A stretch of DNA of 64,000 bases. Origin: Anastrepha obliqua. Lineage: Eukaryota; Arthropoda; Insecta; Diptera; Tephritidae. A program made the translations under genes and the position numbers. The stretch is taken from NCBI RefSeq assembly GCF_027943255.1, contig NC_072895.1:23286001-23350000 (forward strand), in the 5' to 3' direction. Of the stretch, positions 1 to 10,315 are shown piece by piece. Position 1 is the stretch's first letter, and each line of letters begins with the position of its first letter. The notes beneath the pieces were generated by a model that was not told where the DNA came from, did not search any database, and saw only the letters and a list, made by a program, of their open reading frames with translations.

Positions 1-137
1 GCACCATTGACGCCCACCATATTTGCCACCGCCACCAACTCTGCTCATTCGTTACACCTCCCTGTACGCCTCCTTTCACAAATCCACTCATCTTCATTGT
101 AACAAATTTAATGCAGCATTCAAACGTGCATTTACAG
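1..137. other. Window edge, probably end of an upstream stac intron
   Basis: An in-frame stop at 8-10 closes the frame of the downstream exon, so the coding exon must begin after it. Possible 3' splice sites end at 137 (TTTACAG) and at 160 (CCCATCAG). The pyrimidine-rich text before 137 fits an intron end. Which acceptor is used cannot be decided from the sequence. Confidence 0.5.
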
Positions 138-271
138 CGCCTTCCAGTCCCTCCCATCAGGGTCGTAAATTGCTTTATGCCACGCGTGGCATGCGCGGCG
201 GCAGCGTCGATCTGCCCGACGAGATGGAGAAATCGCAGTCATCGGCGAGCACCTCACCATGCCCCTCACCA
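138..271 (+). CDS. stac: stac, internal exon before the SH3 region
   Basis: Open frame encoding a linker rich in Ser, Pro and charged residues, with a basic patch (GRKLLYATRGMRGG) followed by DLPDEMEKSQSS and PCPSP. In the STAC family such a linker lies between the N-terminal C1 zinc-binding domain, which is not in this window, and the SH3 domains. The donor at 272 (GTAAGA) leaves phase 0. A second phase-0 donor at 287 (CAG|GTATCT) would add five residues (VRQFQ). Both join in frame to the exon at 4365. The acceptor at 137 is the best guess and 160 is the alternative. Membership in stac rests on the frame-compatible junction and on the downstream SH3 exons. Confidence 0.75.
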
Positions 272-762
272 GTAAGACAATTTCAGGTATCTCATTTTTA
301 GTTCAATTCAATTTTTCAGTTGCTCAGTTTGGTTGTTAGTAGTTTGGTGGTAAATTGTTGTTAAACGCGGCAGGTGGGGTATTCACGCTGACCGCTTAGA
401 GTTACGGTACGTGCTGAGAATGTATTGCTAGGTTAGCCCTTAGTAATGAAGCTGTATGTGATAAGATTATGCCTTCTCTACTTTTGGTGAGCGTGAATAC
501 CCCTCTGAATCACTTTGGTGGTTTGAAAAAAATTTAAAATTTTTATAAAAAATTTTTTTACAAATATTTATTATATATGTAATGAATGTGCCAGCCGATG
601 TTTGTACATATTTTTATATAAATCTACAGATTTTGCCGGTATATAAAATAGTGAAAAAAAGAAAAAAAAAAACACGAAAAAAAATTAAGAGCACCCTGGT
701 GGTGTGAGTGCCTTAAAAGCAATCAGGGTGCACTGAACAGGTACTGGCATTATATTATATGT
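272..762 (+). other. Start of stac intron 1, no gene seen
   Basis: AT-rich intron text after the GTAAGA donor, with A- and T-runs near 535-690. I see no coding signal or recognisable repeat. Confidence 0.6.
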
Positions 763-1004
763 ACAGTCACTCGCACCTTATTTGAGACGGATAAGATTTT
801 CATAATATTTTGCGAAAACGGAAAAATAAATTTTTTTCTTTTGCTTTATTTAATTTCTCAATATAAAATATAAAAAAGTGTCTCCTAACTTCATTGCAAT
901 GCAAAAAAAAAAACAAAAACTAAACATACAGAGAAATTAAGTGGCACCTTTACAAAAACTCATATCTGTATCAAATAAGGCGTAAGTGACCTATGACCAG
1001 AAAG
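763..1004. mobile_element. Tc1-type MITE, about 240 bp
   Basis: Inverted termini are visible. The left end reads CAGTCACTCGCACCTTATTT from about 765. The right end, read on the - strand from about 1001, gives GGTCACTTACGCCTTATTTG. TA dinucleotides flank both ends, as expected for Tc1/mariner insertion. It has no coding capacity. The termini resemble those of the larger nested element at 38015-39836 (CAGTGACTCACAGCTTATTT), so this is probably a short member of the same family. Confidence 0.7.
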
Positions 1005-1019
1005 TACCCGGAAATGTTT

Positions 1020-1500
1020 AAATACAACAAAGCAAAGTTGAATTTCAGGTAAATTTATTTTATCTCCTTCAAAATATAACCCGTCTGAAACAACACACAT
1101 GTGCCAACGTTTAACCCAGTCCTCCATGCACCTCTGCTGGTAGGCCGACGAAGGGATGGTCTTCAGCTCCTTCATCGCATTCTCTTTGATTTCCTCTATG
1201 GACTGAAATCTCCTTCCACGAAGTGGTAACTTCAACTTGGGAAGCAAAAGAAGTCGCACGGAGCCATATCAGGTGAAGTTACTTGGTGTTTGGTCAAATA
1301 ATCCAACACAATTTGTGCTCGGTGCGATGGCGCGTTATCATCATGCAAAATCCAAGAATTGTTTGCCCACATTTGCCACCGGCCAAACAGACACTAATGA
1401 TCCGATGGCGCTCAAAAGTGGCAGATGTGTGTCTTACTGTTATACCAATATAAGAAAAGAATGTGGGCCGGTTACCACGTGCGCGGTTCATTTAAGTTAA
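1020..1500 (-). mobile_element. Mariner-like transposase C-terminal relic
   Basis: On the - strand, one frame around 1365-1255 reads HDDNAPSH and later SPDMAPCDFF. These are the second and third catalytic-Asp blocks of mariner DD34D transposases. After a frameshift the usual tail follows (LRGRRFQSIEEIK, then MEDWVKRWHMCV). The N-terminal half is missing or unrecognisable and several frameshifts are present. It is a dead copy. Confidence 0.8.
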
Positions 1501-1554
1501 ACATTCCCGGTACTTTTTGAGCATAGGGTGTAACCGCGCTTGCACCATTCGCTA

Positions 1555-1665
1555 GATGTTTCGGCAAGAGCTTCCTCCACCGCCTCCACCACCACCTCCA
1601 ACCGCAAGGTGGTTTTTTATGAGGAGCTTCTTCATGGCAGAAACTCAGACGGAGCTTTGAGTTTT
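1555..1665 (-). mobile_element. tRNA-derived SINE fragment (reverse)
   Basis: Contains the SINE body words CGGCAAGAGCTTCCTCC and TATGAGGAGCTTCTTCATGG, also found in the other copies of this family in the window. The centre has an expanded CCACCACC stretch. The tRNA-like head is absent. Confidence 0.6.
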
Positions 1666-2009
1666 TTCTAATTTTTGGTCTCAAAATAGACAAATTTTGA
1701 ATTCTCAGCCTTTGTTTATAGTCTCTGACATTCCATGGACCAAAGAAATCTGTTCAAAAGGTCTTGGAAGCAGATGATTTGTTGGAATTTCAAAACAATA
1801 AAAGGATTGCCTCGACTATTTAGTAGGAAATTTTTAAACCATATTTACGTACAAATACTTTTTTCCACGACATATCCCATGCCTTTGACTACGTTTGACA
1901 AGGCGGATTACTGTGCAAAATACAAGACACTGTACCCATAAATTATTACACTTTTTTCAAACCGTAGCGACATTTTTTTGGTTAGGGAAACGAAGAAAGG
2001 ACTGAACTC
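1666..2009. other. Intron sequence, unclassified
   Basis: Nothing clearly recognisable. It may be a worn upstream part of the jockey-like relic that follows. Confidence 0.35.
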
Positions 2010-2317
2010 TGCGAAAGTTTAGCTGGTGTATTCCAGTGCAGTATAATGAGCCCAATCCTTTACTTGCTCTACATCCACGATTTACCTCTCGCAATGGACT
2101 CTAACAACCACAAGGCTTCACTTAAACTCCACAAAAGAAGTTGATATTTTAACTCAATGGCTAAGAGATTGGCAAATAAAATCCAATGAGACAAAATCAG
2201 TTTAAGTATTTTTTATACTCAATCGAAGCATTTGGCCTCCCGTAAAACTCATTAACGTAATCATACCAAAAAAAAATGGAACGAAATATCCTGGCATGCA
2301 CTTCGATAGCAAACTTA
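2010..2317 (+). mobile_element. Jockey-like reverse transcriptase relic
   Basis: Translated pieces match the finger/palm order of jockey-clade RTs. A block like GVFQCSIMSPILYLLYIHDL corresponds to the usual G-PQGS-L-P-L-N-D-P box. Next come WLRDWQIKSNETKSV and then IPKKNGTKYPGMHFDSKL, which corresponds to the K-YLG-LD box. The catalytic YADD segment is lost. The relic stops where the mariner terminus begins at 2318, so the mariner probably landed in it. Confidence 0.7.
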
Positions 2318-3562
2318 TCGATCAGTCCAGAAGTTCGTGCGTATTTTACCCATAATTTCACCTTTGTACGATTTTTGCATACAAAAAATTATTCGCCGAA
2401 TATAACAGAACTATTCATATTTTCCTTGATATATTGCGCATTCAAGAAGTGATTTTAATCGCGGATAGAAGCATAAAAAATAAAATGGAATCTGCGAACG
2501 CGTATAAGAGGCATATTTTGTATTTTTTTATAAAACTGGTAAAAATGCAACAACTGCTGCTGCAGGAATAAACATTGTTCATGGGGAGAATACCGTGAGT
2601 GTAAGGACTGCGCAAAAGTGGTTTTCAAAATTCCGAAGTGGTAACTGCGACGTGGTGGATGCCCCGCCGGCTGGTCGTCCTGAAGTCTTTAACTCCGACG
2701 CCTCGCTCGAACTCGTGGAAGCTGAGTCAAATTTGACAGTCGATATGATAGCTCAGGGGTCAATTTCGTCGAATGGAACAGTTCGCAGGCACCTGGTTTA
2801 GGTGGGAAAGGTTTCAAAGCTGGAAAAATGGGTTCCGCCGTCCGTCGCTTTCCGTCGCCAACCTTCAGCAGAGAGTGAATGTGTTTTCTCAGCTACTGCA
2901 ACGGCATGAAAATGAAAGTTTTTTGAACCGGATCGTTACTGGTGATGAAAAATGGGTCCTTTACAAAAATCCTGTTCGCAAACTCCAATGGTTAGATAAA
3001 GATGAAACACCAGAACCGACCCCTAGAGATGGCCTTCTCCCCAAGAAGATTCTCTTGTCTATTTGGTAGGATAATGGGACATGGCCGGTATTGTTTATTA
3101 TGAACTTCTGGAACTAAACCAGACATCAGCTATCAAACCTGAATGAGGCACTTAACAAACATCGACCGTCTTTAGTGAATAGACGCAAAGTTTTGTTTCA
3201 CCACGACAACGCAAGACCTCATACCGCAAGGCAAATATTAGGCAAGCTGAACGAGCTCGGATGGGAGCTAATGCCGCATTCACCATACTCTCCGGGTATT
3301 GCACCTTGTGATTTCACCTTTTCCGTGGACTTCAATCCCATATGAGTAACAAGAACTACTCCTCAAAAGAAGCTATAAAAAGGGATATCGAAGCGTATTT
3401 TGGCTCCAAGGACAAACAATTTTTTCAGCAGGGAATTCAAAATTTGCCTAAACGTTGGGAACACAAGGAAAATATATTATTGATTAATAAATACTTTAAA
3501 CATCTTTTTTATTAATTGTAAAACCACCTTCAAAAAACGCACGAACTTATGGACTGACCTGA
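2318..3562 (+). mobile_element. Mariner element, near full length, disrupted ORF
   Basis: Both termini are visible. The left (2318-2347) contains CAGTCCAGAAGTTCGTGCGT. The right (3532-3562), read on the - strand, contains CAGTCCATAAGTTCGTGCGT. The length of about 1.25 kb is normal for mariner. Inside, on the + strand, are the helix-turn-helix (TVSVRTAQKWFSKFRSG, about 2590-2640), first Asp block VTGDEKW (about 2936), second block HHDNARPHT (about 3200) and third block IAPCDF (about 3299). Frameshifts near 2800 and stops near 3070 and 3110 inactivate it. Third-block context is GIAPCD, where DIAPCD or DLAPCD is usual. Confidence 0.9.
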
Positions 3563-3640
3563 CTTATTCCTCCTCCCTATTAAGAGCCTGAAGATTTAAA
3601 TGGTCATTGATTTACTTTTAAAATGTATGAATGGTTTTGA

Positions 3641-3921
3641 GCGGTCGCCGTAGCCATATGGGTTGGGCGCGACTACCATTTGGAATTCAGAGAAAACGTC
3701 GGTTCGAGTCTCGGTGAAACACCAAAATGAAGAAACAATTTTTTCTAATAGCGGTGGCCCTTTGGCAGGCAATGCCAAACCTCCGAGTGTATTTCTGCCA
3801 CAAAAAGGCTCCTCATTAAAAATAAGCTGCCGTTCGGAGACGGGATGAAACCTATACGTCACATCATTTGTGGAAAAACAGTAAAACGCACACCACAAGC
3901 AGAAAGAGTTCGGCCAAATAA
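3641..3921 (+). mobile_element. Full-length tRNA-derived SINE
   Basis: The head looks like a tRNA gene promoter. The A box is TAGCCATATGGG at 3651-3662 and the B box GGTTCGAGTCTC starts at 3701. The body follows with GGCAATGCCAAACC, TTTCTGCCAC, and a tail with CACACCACAAGCAG and TCGGCC. This is the most complete copy of a family seen about ten times here. It would be transcribed by RNA polymerase III and mobilised by a LINE partner. It is not a functional tRNA, because no cloverleaf 3' half follows. Confidence 0.85.
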
Positions 3922-4364
3922 TCAGCAAAGGTTATAGCAAGAAATATATGGCTTAGCGCACTTTCTTCTCAAAATTATGGGCACTTATTGAATTAAGTCG
4001 AGAAAATGTCATTGACTTAAAAACAATTTTTTAGCCTCACAAAAAACTTGCAAGCAAAAACAAAAAAAAACAAAAAATTTGGTGGTTCCCCATTCGTGCC
4101 ACCAATACAATCAATCGAAGTTTTTTTTTAATCTTAAGCGTGGTATTTATTTTTTATTTTTTTAATGAGGAAATGTTAATGTATAAATGTATTTTATTTA
4201 AAATGGCACTTCATGGCACTTATTTTAATAATTTTCATTAAAAAAATTTAGTTCATAAACTTTTGCTTTTTTCTATTTCCATAAAGTGCACTTAAACTAA
4301 ATATAAGAAATCTACAACTAAGTACTAATTTAATTGTTTTACTTGAAAAATTCCACCCCAACAG
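3922..4364 (+). other. End of stac intron 1
   Basis: AT-rich. It ends in CCCCAACAG at 4356-4364, a good 3' splice site. No other feature is seen. Confidence 0.6.
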
Positions 4365-4460
4365 AAATCTCACCGTTTATTGCCAACGAATTTGTATGTC
4401 ATTTTATACAACTTCAAAGCACGTCACGCCGACGAACTGGACTTGAAAGCTGGTTATAAA
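4365..4460 (+). CDS. stac: stac, exon encoding the start of the first SH3 domain
   Basis: Exactly 32 codons between a strong acceptor (CAACAG at 4364) and donor (GTAAGT at 4461), phase 0 on both sides. The product starts KSHRLLPTN and continues LYVILYNFKARHADELDL. That is the opening beta strand and RT loop of an SH3 domain: the ALYDF-like motif is VILYNF, and the acidic RT loop is ADELDLKAGYK. It joins directly to VTVIDTSDPDWWQGK in the next exon, which supplies the n-Src loop and conserved Trp pair. SH3 domains bind proline-rich ligands. In STAC proteins they bind the II-III loop of L-type calcium channels. Confidence 0.95.
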
Positions 4461-4958
4461 GTAAGTAATGCATAGTTTCTTTTAAGACTTTAAGGACAGT
4501 CGTGGGTATAAAAGAGAAGTAATTTTCAGGATTTTCCAGAGCAATTTGATTTATTTTATTTTATTTTATTAAGCTGATAAGACAGAATTTTTATATAATA
4601 AAGGTATTGATTTGGCTTCACTAAGTTAAAACAAAAATTGCGATTTCTAAAAGCAGCTCTCCGCATTACCAAGGAACAAAACCACACTTCATAATTTAAA
4701 AAATGGTAACTTTAAGCAAAAAAAGAAATTGCAATCAAGTACCAAATAAGTTGTATATATTTCATTAAATTCGTTTAGTGATTTTTGAATTAAAGTGGCC
4801 ATTGAAAAAAATAAAAGTCCTCGACAAAAGCACAGCATCGAGAGAATCTTTTTCTGGATCGGAATGGTTTTGGATTTTTATAATAGTTGAATATTAGTGA
4901 AGCTCAGTAACCTTTCATTCAATTGACTTGAAGTTTTCTAATTCTCATTAGAAAAGTA
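4461..4958 (+). other. stac intron 2, first part
   Basis: Intronic AT-rich DNA with a short TTTTA microsatellite near 4553-4571. Nothing else recognised. Confidence 0.6.
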
Positions 4959-5706
4959 TTTGGCCGAGCTCTTCCTCCTATTTGTGGCGAGCTTCTTGAT
5001 GCTGTTCCACAAATGGAGGGGCCTACAGTTTTAAGCCGACTCTGAACGGCAGATATTTTTAAAGTGAAATTTCAAGGTCATGCAACGTTTTGGGCATTTC
5101 CCTTCCGCGAGAGAGAAAAAAGATATAGCGTAGAGGAAAAGGAGAGAGAGAGCTATACCTTAAATATATCTTAGATACACTTTAGGCTATTTTTCCTGAG
5201 TTTTTCCTTGTGGTTGCTAATTTCTAGTGAGAAATAAAACTGCCTACTTTTTGACGCTTATTTGTTAGTGCAAACTTTTAGGAAATTTATTTTTGGTGCC
5301 TTCCGTTTGGGGTGTTTTTGGTCCCAATTTCTTTGTTGCGGTAATTTGTGCCATTCCTGCGGTCCTGGAATCGCTGCGTTTGTGCGGGTGATAAACGCTC
5401 GGAGTAATGCGCGTAGTTGCCACGGTTTGTGTCCGGCATTTACCTACACCGTTTTTCGTAAATTTTGTCTATTTGTATTCTCTGCAAATGTTGTGAATTT
5501 ATTTAGATATATATTCTTTCTCTCTCTCTTTCATTCTCTCTCGAGTCTCTCCATCTTTCTTTGTCTGCCTCGAAAGTTTCACCTAGGGTTACCGCTATTA
5601 GAAAAAACTTTTTCTTCATTTTGGTGTTACACCGAGATTCGAACCTACGTTCTCACTGAATTTCGAATGGTAGTCGCGCACCAACTAATTCAGCTACGGT
5701 GGCCGC
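4959..5706 (-). mobile_element. SINE (reverse) split by the unclassified repeat
   Basis: The SINE tail and body lie at 4959-5060 (GGCCGAGCTCTTCCTCCTAT). The tRNA-like head lies at about 5583-5706, with the reverse complement of the B box (GAGATTCGAACC) and of the A-box region. The piece between is copy 1 of the repeat also found at 10316, 26143 and 39064. About 55 bp of SINE body is missing at the junction, so the insertion was accompanied or followed by a deletion. Confidence 0.75.
5061..5582 (+). repeat. Unclassified dispersed repeat, copy 1 (short)
   Basis: Shares with copies 2-4 the text CATGCAACGTTTTGGGCATT, TAGCGTAGAGGAAAAGGAGA, the block GATAAACGCTCGGAG and a pyrimidine tract CTCTCTCTTTCATTCTCTCT. 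It starts at AAGTGAAATTT and ends at AAAGTTTCAC, a short inverted match. It lacks about 40 bp near the left end and an internal segment present in copy 2. The open frame at 5262-5753 is not conserved as protein among copies. Confidence 0.8.
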
Positions 5707-6043
5707 CAGGAATAATGGATAATGGAATATATTTTCATAAAAAAATATATTAATATTAAATAGGAAGCAAATAAATTGACGAAACTTCTCAATAAATATC
5801 TGTGACTGCACTTGACTTGACTTAAAGTCCTTACTGAAAATATCGAATGAGCCGACGAATTATCTTGGTAGGGTAGCCAAGAGGTTTTGAAGTTCTATTT
5901 GCTTCCTCGAGCTTTTTCGTATGAATTAGCTTTCATTTCAGCATCATAAGTGAAGCACACCACGACTCTTCCCACTGAGCTCAAGTTAGCTTCAGTAGGA
6001 TTCACGCATTTCAGTGTGTTTCTTTTTGTTCTAAAGCTGGAGC
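5707..6043. other. Intron DNA, nothing recognised
   Basis: AT-rich. No repeat or coding signal that I can support. Confidence 0.5.
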
Positions 6044-6395
6044 TCAGGACGCCGTTTGGCACACACTAACAGGGGGGACAAGCAAAAGGAAGAAGGAGCT
6101 TTGTATTAGAGGATTAGAAGACGAACAACGATGATTACCATCAGATGTGTGATATTTAAACCCGCCATATCCGTGAGCATCCAGATGTCTAAATCTTTGC
6201 CCGAGGAGAGCAGGGAAGCTAAGAAGAAAACGGTGAGATGATTCTAGCTCACCCACCTCTAGACAGCTTTTGTAAAAAGGTTTTGAGGCAATCTCAAATC
6301 TCACCACATGGACACCTAACGGGCAATGTCCAGTAAGGATTCCTACCAAATTCGAGAGCTCCGACTTTGTTAGCCTTAGAAGTTCCCTCAATGGT
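6044..6395 (-). mobile_element. Non-LTR retrotransposon C-terminal fragment
   Basis: The - strand frame reads RELLRLTKSELSNLVGIL, TGHCPLGVH, ASKPFYKSCLE and ESSHRFLLSFPAL. It aligns by eye to the better-preserved element at 6791-7960 (GELLRLTKYQLSNLVGSLTGHN, then C-x2-C-x9-H-x4-C). Cysteines of the terminal zinc knuckle are partly lost (KSC and SFP instead of GC and SCP). It is a decayed 3' piece in the opposite orientation. Confidence 0.75.
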
Positions 6396-6790
6396 AATGG
6401 TAATGGTTGCCCAATGGTAATAGCCCACTTACGTACATAAGTCTCTGTAGAACATAGTTCGGCGAGCTAAAATTCTCAAAACAAATCACGACGTATTCTT
6501 CTTCTTCTTCTTAATTGGCGCGATAACCGCTTACGCGATTTTTACCGAATTTAACAAAGCGCGCCAATTGTTTCTTTCTCGTGCTAACCGGCTCCAGTTT
6601 GACACACCAAGTAAAGCCAAGTCCTTCTCCACCTGATCTTTCCAACGCAGAGAAGGCCTTCCTCTTCCCCTGCTACCACCAGCTGGTACCGCATTAAATA
6701 CTTTCAGAGCCGGCGCGTTTGAATCCATTTGGACGACATGAGCCTGCCAACGAAGCCGCTAGATCTTTATTTGCTGCGCTATGTCTATGT

Positions 6791-7960
6791 GCACTCAAGC
6801 ATCCTCAGAAACTTTGAGTTCATCCCTCTGTCAACAGACCAGTGTATACCCTCATTTAGTCCGACCGGAACATTCACCACTCACATCCCGTCAAGGGAAG
6901 AGTGGACGGGGGGCTACACTTGGGGGCAGGGCCTGGTGAACTTGTTCACGGATGGATCGAAGTTGGAAGGAAAGGTTGGCGGAGGAGTCTTTTGCGAAGG
7001 GCTCCCCATCAGACTTAAATTCAGGCTACCGGACCAATGCAGTGTGTTCCAGGCAGAGGTAGCCGCAATCAAGGAGGCAGCTGATTGGCTGCTCAAATGT
7101 GTACTAACAGTCAAGAAGGTAAATATTTACTCCGATAGCCAAGCGGCAATAAGGGCCCTCGGGTCTATGACGGTGCATTCGGAATTGGTCAAGGAATGCT
7201 TGACCTCACTTTCGACTGCGTCCGAATTCTTTGACATCAGCCTCATCTGGGTTACCGGTCACAGCGACATTGCGGGAAACTGTGAGGCGGATGAGCTGGC
7301 TAGACAAGGGACATGTGAGGTGATTTCCCCGCGGAGGGAGAAAATTGGAATCCCCCTGACTACCTGCGGTCTGCTCCTGGAAAGATGGGCATCGCGCAAA
7401 CTCAGCGAGCGCTGGGAAAATGCACAAACGTGCAAAGTTGCGAAATCCTTCTGGCCACGTGTGGACCGAAGGCGCTCGGGTGAGCTTCTGAGGCTGACAA
7501 AATATCAGCTCTCCAATCTAGTGGGTTCTCTCACAGGACACAATGCGCGAGGAATGCATGCTGTGAGACTTGGAATCATCTCGAGTCCTTTCTGTGCTGG
7601 ATGTATGGAGGATGAGGTGGAATCATCTCAGCACCTTCTCCTTAGCTGCCCTGCCCTGGCGGGGCTAAGATTCAGGCATCTTGGGTCTTACTTCTTTTCC
7701 ACGCCTGCTGAGATAGCTGGCGCTGACATTAAAAATCTGATGAATTTCATCAGCAGCATTAAGCGGTTGACGCAAACATAGTCATCGTTCATAATCCGCA
7801 CGCTCCTAACCTTCCCATCACCACCTCTCCCCGCCCTCTCCCTGCACCTCATCGGTCCTTCCCCTCTCCTCACTTCCTTGACAATGGTATTACAAAGGAC
7901 GAATTTCTCTTCGTCCAAGTGTGCCCACTCCCGGGGCAACCATACTAACCTAACCTAACC
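6791..7960 (+). mobile_element. 5'-truncated non-LTR retrotransposon with RNase H, 11-bp TSD
   Basis: Flanked by the direct repeat TATGTCTATGT at 6780-6790 and 7961-7971. The ORF is open to TAG at 7779-7781 and encodes RNase H: FTDGSKLEGKVGGGVF, the Glu block FQAEVAAIKEA, the Asp block YSDSQAAIRAL, and WVTGHSDIAGNCEADELAR. The LxRLTKYQLSNLVG/LTGHN segment follows, then a zinc-knuckle-like C-x2-C-x9-H-x4-C. After a short 3' UTR it ends in a pentanucleotide tail of CTAAC units (7945-7960). The endonuclease and RT are missing, so it is an ordinary truncated insertion, fairly young because its RNase H residues are intact. Confidence 0.9.
7941..7960 (+). repeat. CCTAA-type pentanucleotide tail
   Basis: CTAACCTAACCTAACC directly precedes the downstream target-site copy. 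It is the 3' tail of the element at 6791-7960. The unit is a rotation of the CCTAA insect telomere unit. Confidence 0.85.
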
Positions 7961-8205
7961 TATGTCTATGTCGTCGAAAAGCTTATGCAGCTCATCGTTC
8001 CGTCGCCTGAGATATTCGCCGTGGCCAACGTGCAAAGGTCCAAAAATCTTGCGTAGAATCTTTCTCTCAAACACTTCAAGCGTCGTTTCATCGGATGTTG
8101 TCATCGTCCACGCTTCTGCGCCAAACGTTAGGACGGGCATGATGAGAGTTTTGTAGATTGTTACTTTTGTTCGTCGAGAGGGGACTTTACTACTCCATTG
8201 CCTAA

Positions 8206-9061
8206 TTACAAATTTAATCTTCAAAATAATAGTAATCGGTAGCGACACATTTTTCCCACCTCTCAGGCAATTTGTGGATGCCGCGCCAAAAAAATTGGCC
8301 GTCTTTGGCCGCAAACCAATCATCGAGCTATTTTTTGGCTTCTTCGTGAGAACTGAAGCGCTGCTCGGAAAGTGCGTGGCCCATCGACGCAAACAAATGA
8401 TAATCGGAAGGCGCCAAGTCTGGTGAGTAAGCCGCATGCACCAGCGGTTCTCAATCGTACGTCTCCACCAATTCCCGGTTCGCTCTTGTTCGATGTGGCG
8501 GTGCATTGTCACATTGTCAGTTCATGCGGCACCCATCTTCCGACCTTTAAAATCATACCCATGTCTTTCATAGGGTTGGAAATGGTTTTTTAGGTCACTC
8601 CCAACTGTTCTGCCATCATTCCTTGCGCTTGATCATCATCTTCATCCAACAATGTCTGCAATTCGGCGTCCTCAAACTTCTTCGGTGGCCGGCCAAGGTC
8701 CTCGTTTTCCAGGCTAAAATAACCACTACGGAATTTTTCAAACCACCTGAAGCATTGTGCTCTACTTGGACCACGTCCACCATAAGCTTCTATAAGCATT
8801 TGATGAGCTTGAGCTCCAATTGATAACAAAAAATCAACGATGTCCGCAAATCGTAGTTTGAAGGCACGAAATTCTACATTTTTAAGACCGACAAAAATGC
8901 ATTGTTATATGAAATGTAACAAACAATGAACTGAATATTGTTGACAGATGACAGAGGAAAAAAACAAGACATTTGGCAAGGTTTAAAAATACTCCTAGCG
9001 ACATCTATGGACTACTAGCAGAAAGTCTCATTTCATAAGTATATACCTGGTAGTCCAAAGT
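8206..9061 (-). mobile_element. Mariner-like element, internally deleted
   Basis: The - strand N-terminal part encodes a helix-turn-helix region (HQMLIEAYGGRGPSRAQCF then RWFEKFRSGYFSLENEDLGR). The C-terminal part, in another frame, reads YSPDLAPSDYHLFASMGHAL and LDDWFAAKDGQFFWRGI. The middle, with the first two catalytic Asp blocks, is deleted around 8470-8590. The element interrupts the RTE-like relic: the host text before 8206 (TTGCCTAATTA) and after about 9050 (AGTCCAAAGTAGC) continues one RTE segment. Confidence 0.8.
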
Positions 9062-9260
9062 AGCATTTGTTGGCAAGACAGATTCTACGTTGGAGTTCAA
9101 GGCTAGCATTGTTATCGGTGTTAATGCTGGCTCCTATATAAATGAAGCCTTTTACAACCTCGAAATTATAACTATCAACAGGGATCTGGGTGCCCATACA
9201 CGAGTGCGCCGATTGTTTGTTTGATGACAGAAGTATTCGACAAATTAAATATATAAATTG

Positions 9261-10315
9261 GACGATATCTTTGAGTTGCTTTATAAATTAGGAAAACTTA
9301 AAAAAGTTTAGAAATCTGCAAAATGTCGCCGCATGATTTTTCCAACTGTTCTTGAATTTACTACTTAGTTATTATTCAAATACCTAAAATGAAAGCCTAA
9401 AGGCAGCCCACACCTACGAAAGCCACCTTCACTTTTATTTAAAAAAAATGGCACAATCATTTCGCTATATCTCCATTAGTGAGTTAGGAGAATATTTTAT
9501 ATTTATTGCATTGCAAATTCGTGTTGACAAATTGTAGCTGCCAAAAATAACAATAAATAATAATGTGCCACCAAATTGGTCAGATGTTGTTGCAACAAAC
9601 AAATACGCCGACGTGTGACTTTCATATGAGAGGAATTATGATGGCAAGGCAAATATTTGCAATAAAAATATTTACAAATTTTTAGTATTTCATAAACTTT
9701 AGTGGCTGACAATTGTGAAAATAACGATGGGATTAACAATTATGCGCCCACAACCAGCCGTGGCATGGCCATTCGTATGGAAACTAGCGAAGCAATAAAT
9801 ATTCGTATAATGCAAATTTTAACGGCACTGATAAAACGGTGAAATCACTGCAAAATAAAAAATATCCTACATATAAAAAAGCGAAAATTTCTCTGATATA
9901 AATAAAGCTAATATATTTTAATTGAAATATTTCACTATGCAAAGGCTCGCTTGAATAAATAAATAAATACTCCGAGAAGCAATAAAATCTGTGTACTGGC
10001 CGTAATGAAAAGTGTGAAATGGAAATGAATTAATGCAATTTCGAATAGTTTTTCAGCGTTGAATTGGCCTTTTACGGAACTTTTTCCGTTCATATGTTTT
10101 TTTGTGAAAAATAACAAATTTATCCACTTTGTGGTCAACTGAAATAATGCAATAAAGATGAGCATTGAAATCTGCTTTGGACGTCGTTAAGCAAGCAGTA
10201 ACAGAAGAGTGGTATAGAGAAAAATATGAAAAAATTAAATACCATTAAGATTGGTAGAAATTTAATTTTAAAGAGAATACTGTGTGCTTGAACAGTGAAA
10301 CACAATTTTTTTTTA
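9261..10315. other. stac intron 2, unannotated part
   Basis: AT-rich intron sequence. No gene or familiar repeat seen. Confidence 0.55.

Larger units (their letters stand above)
6480..9260 (-). mobile_element. RTE-like non-LTR relic carrying two nested insertions
   Basis: Three separated - strand blocks belong to one element. 9260-9062 is an upstream part. 8205-7961 encodes SRRTKVTIYKTLIMPVLTFG, AEAWTM and FERKILRKIFGP. 6790-6492 encodes RLRWQAHVVQMDSN, RGRGRPSLRWKDQVEKDL and a stop, followed by a GAA-rich tail (CTT run at 6494-6510). These are the C-terminal words of a common insect endonuclease/RT element. The gaps are a mariner (8206-9061) and a 5'-truncated non-LTR element (6791-7960). 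A stop in the IKI-stop-RLRW junction shows it is dead. Confidence 0.75.

Noticed and set aside
3641..3720. Possible tRNA gene with A and B boxes
   Set aside because: No acceptor stem or cloverleaf; the same head occurs in several SINE copies with a shared unrelated body.
5262..5753. 163-codon open frame, also similar frames at 10585 and 26426
   Set aside because: It lies in the unclassified repeat. The frame is not kept among copies and the end runs into SINE text.
7941..7960. Telomeric repeat tract
   Set aside because: Only three units, directly at the 3' end of a retroelement and before its target duplication, so it is the element tail.
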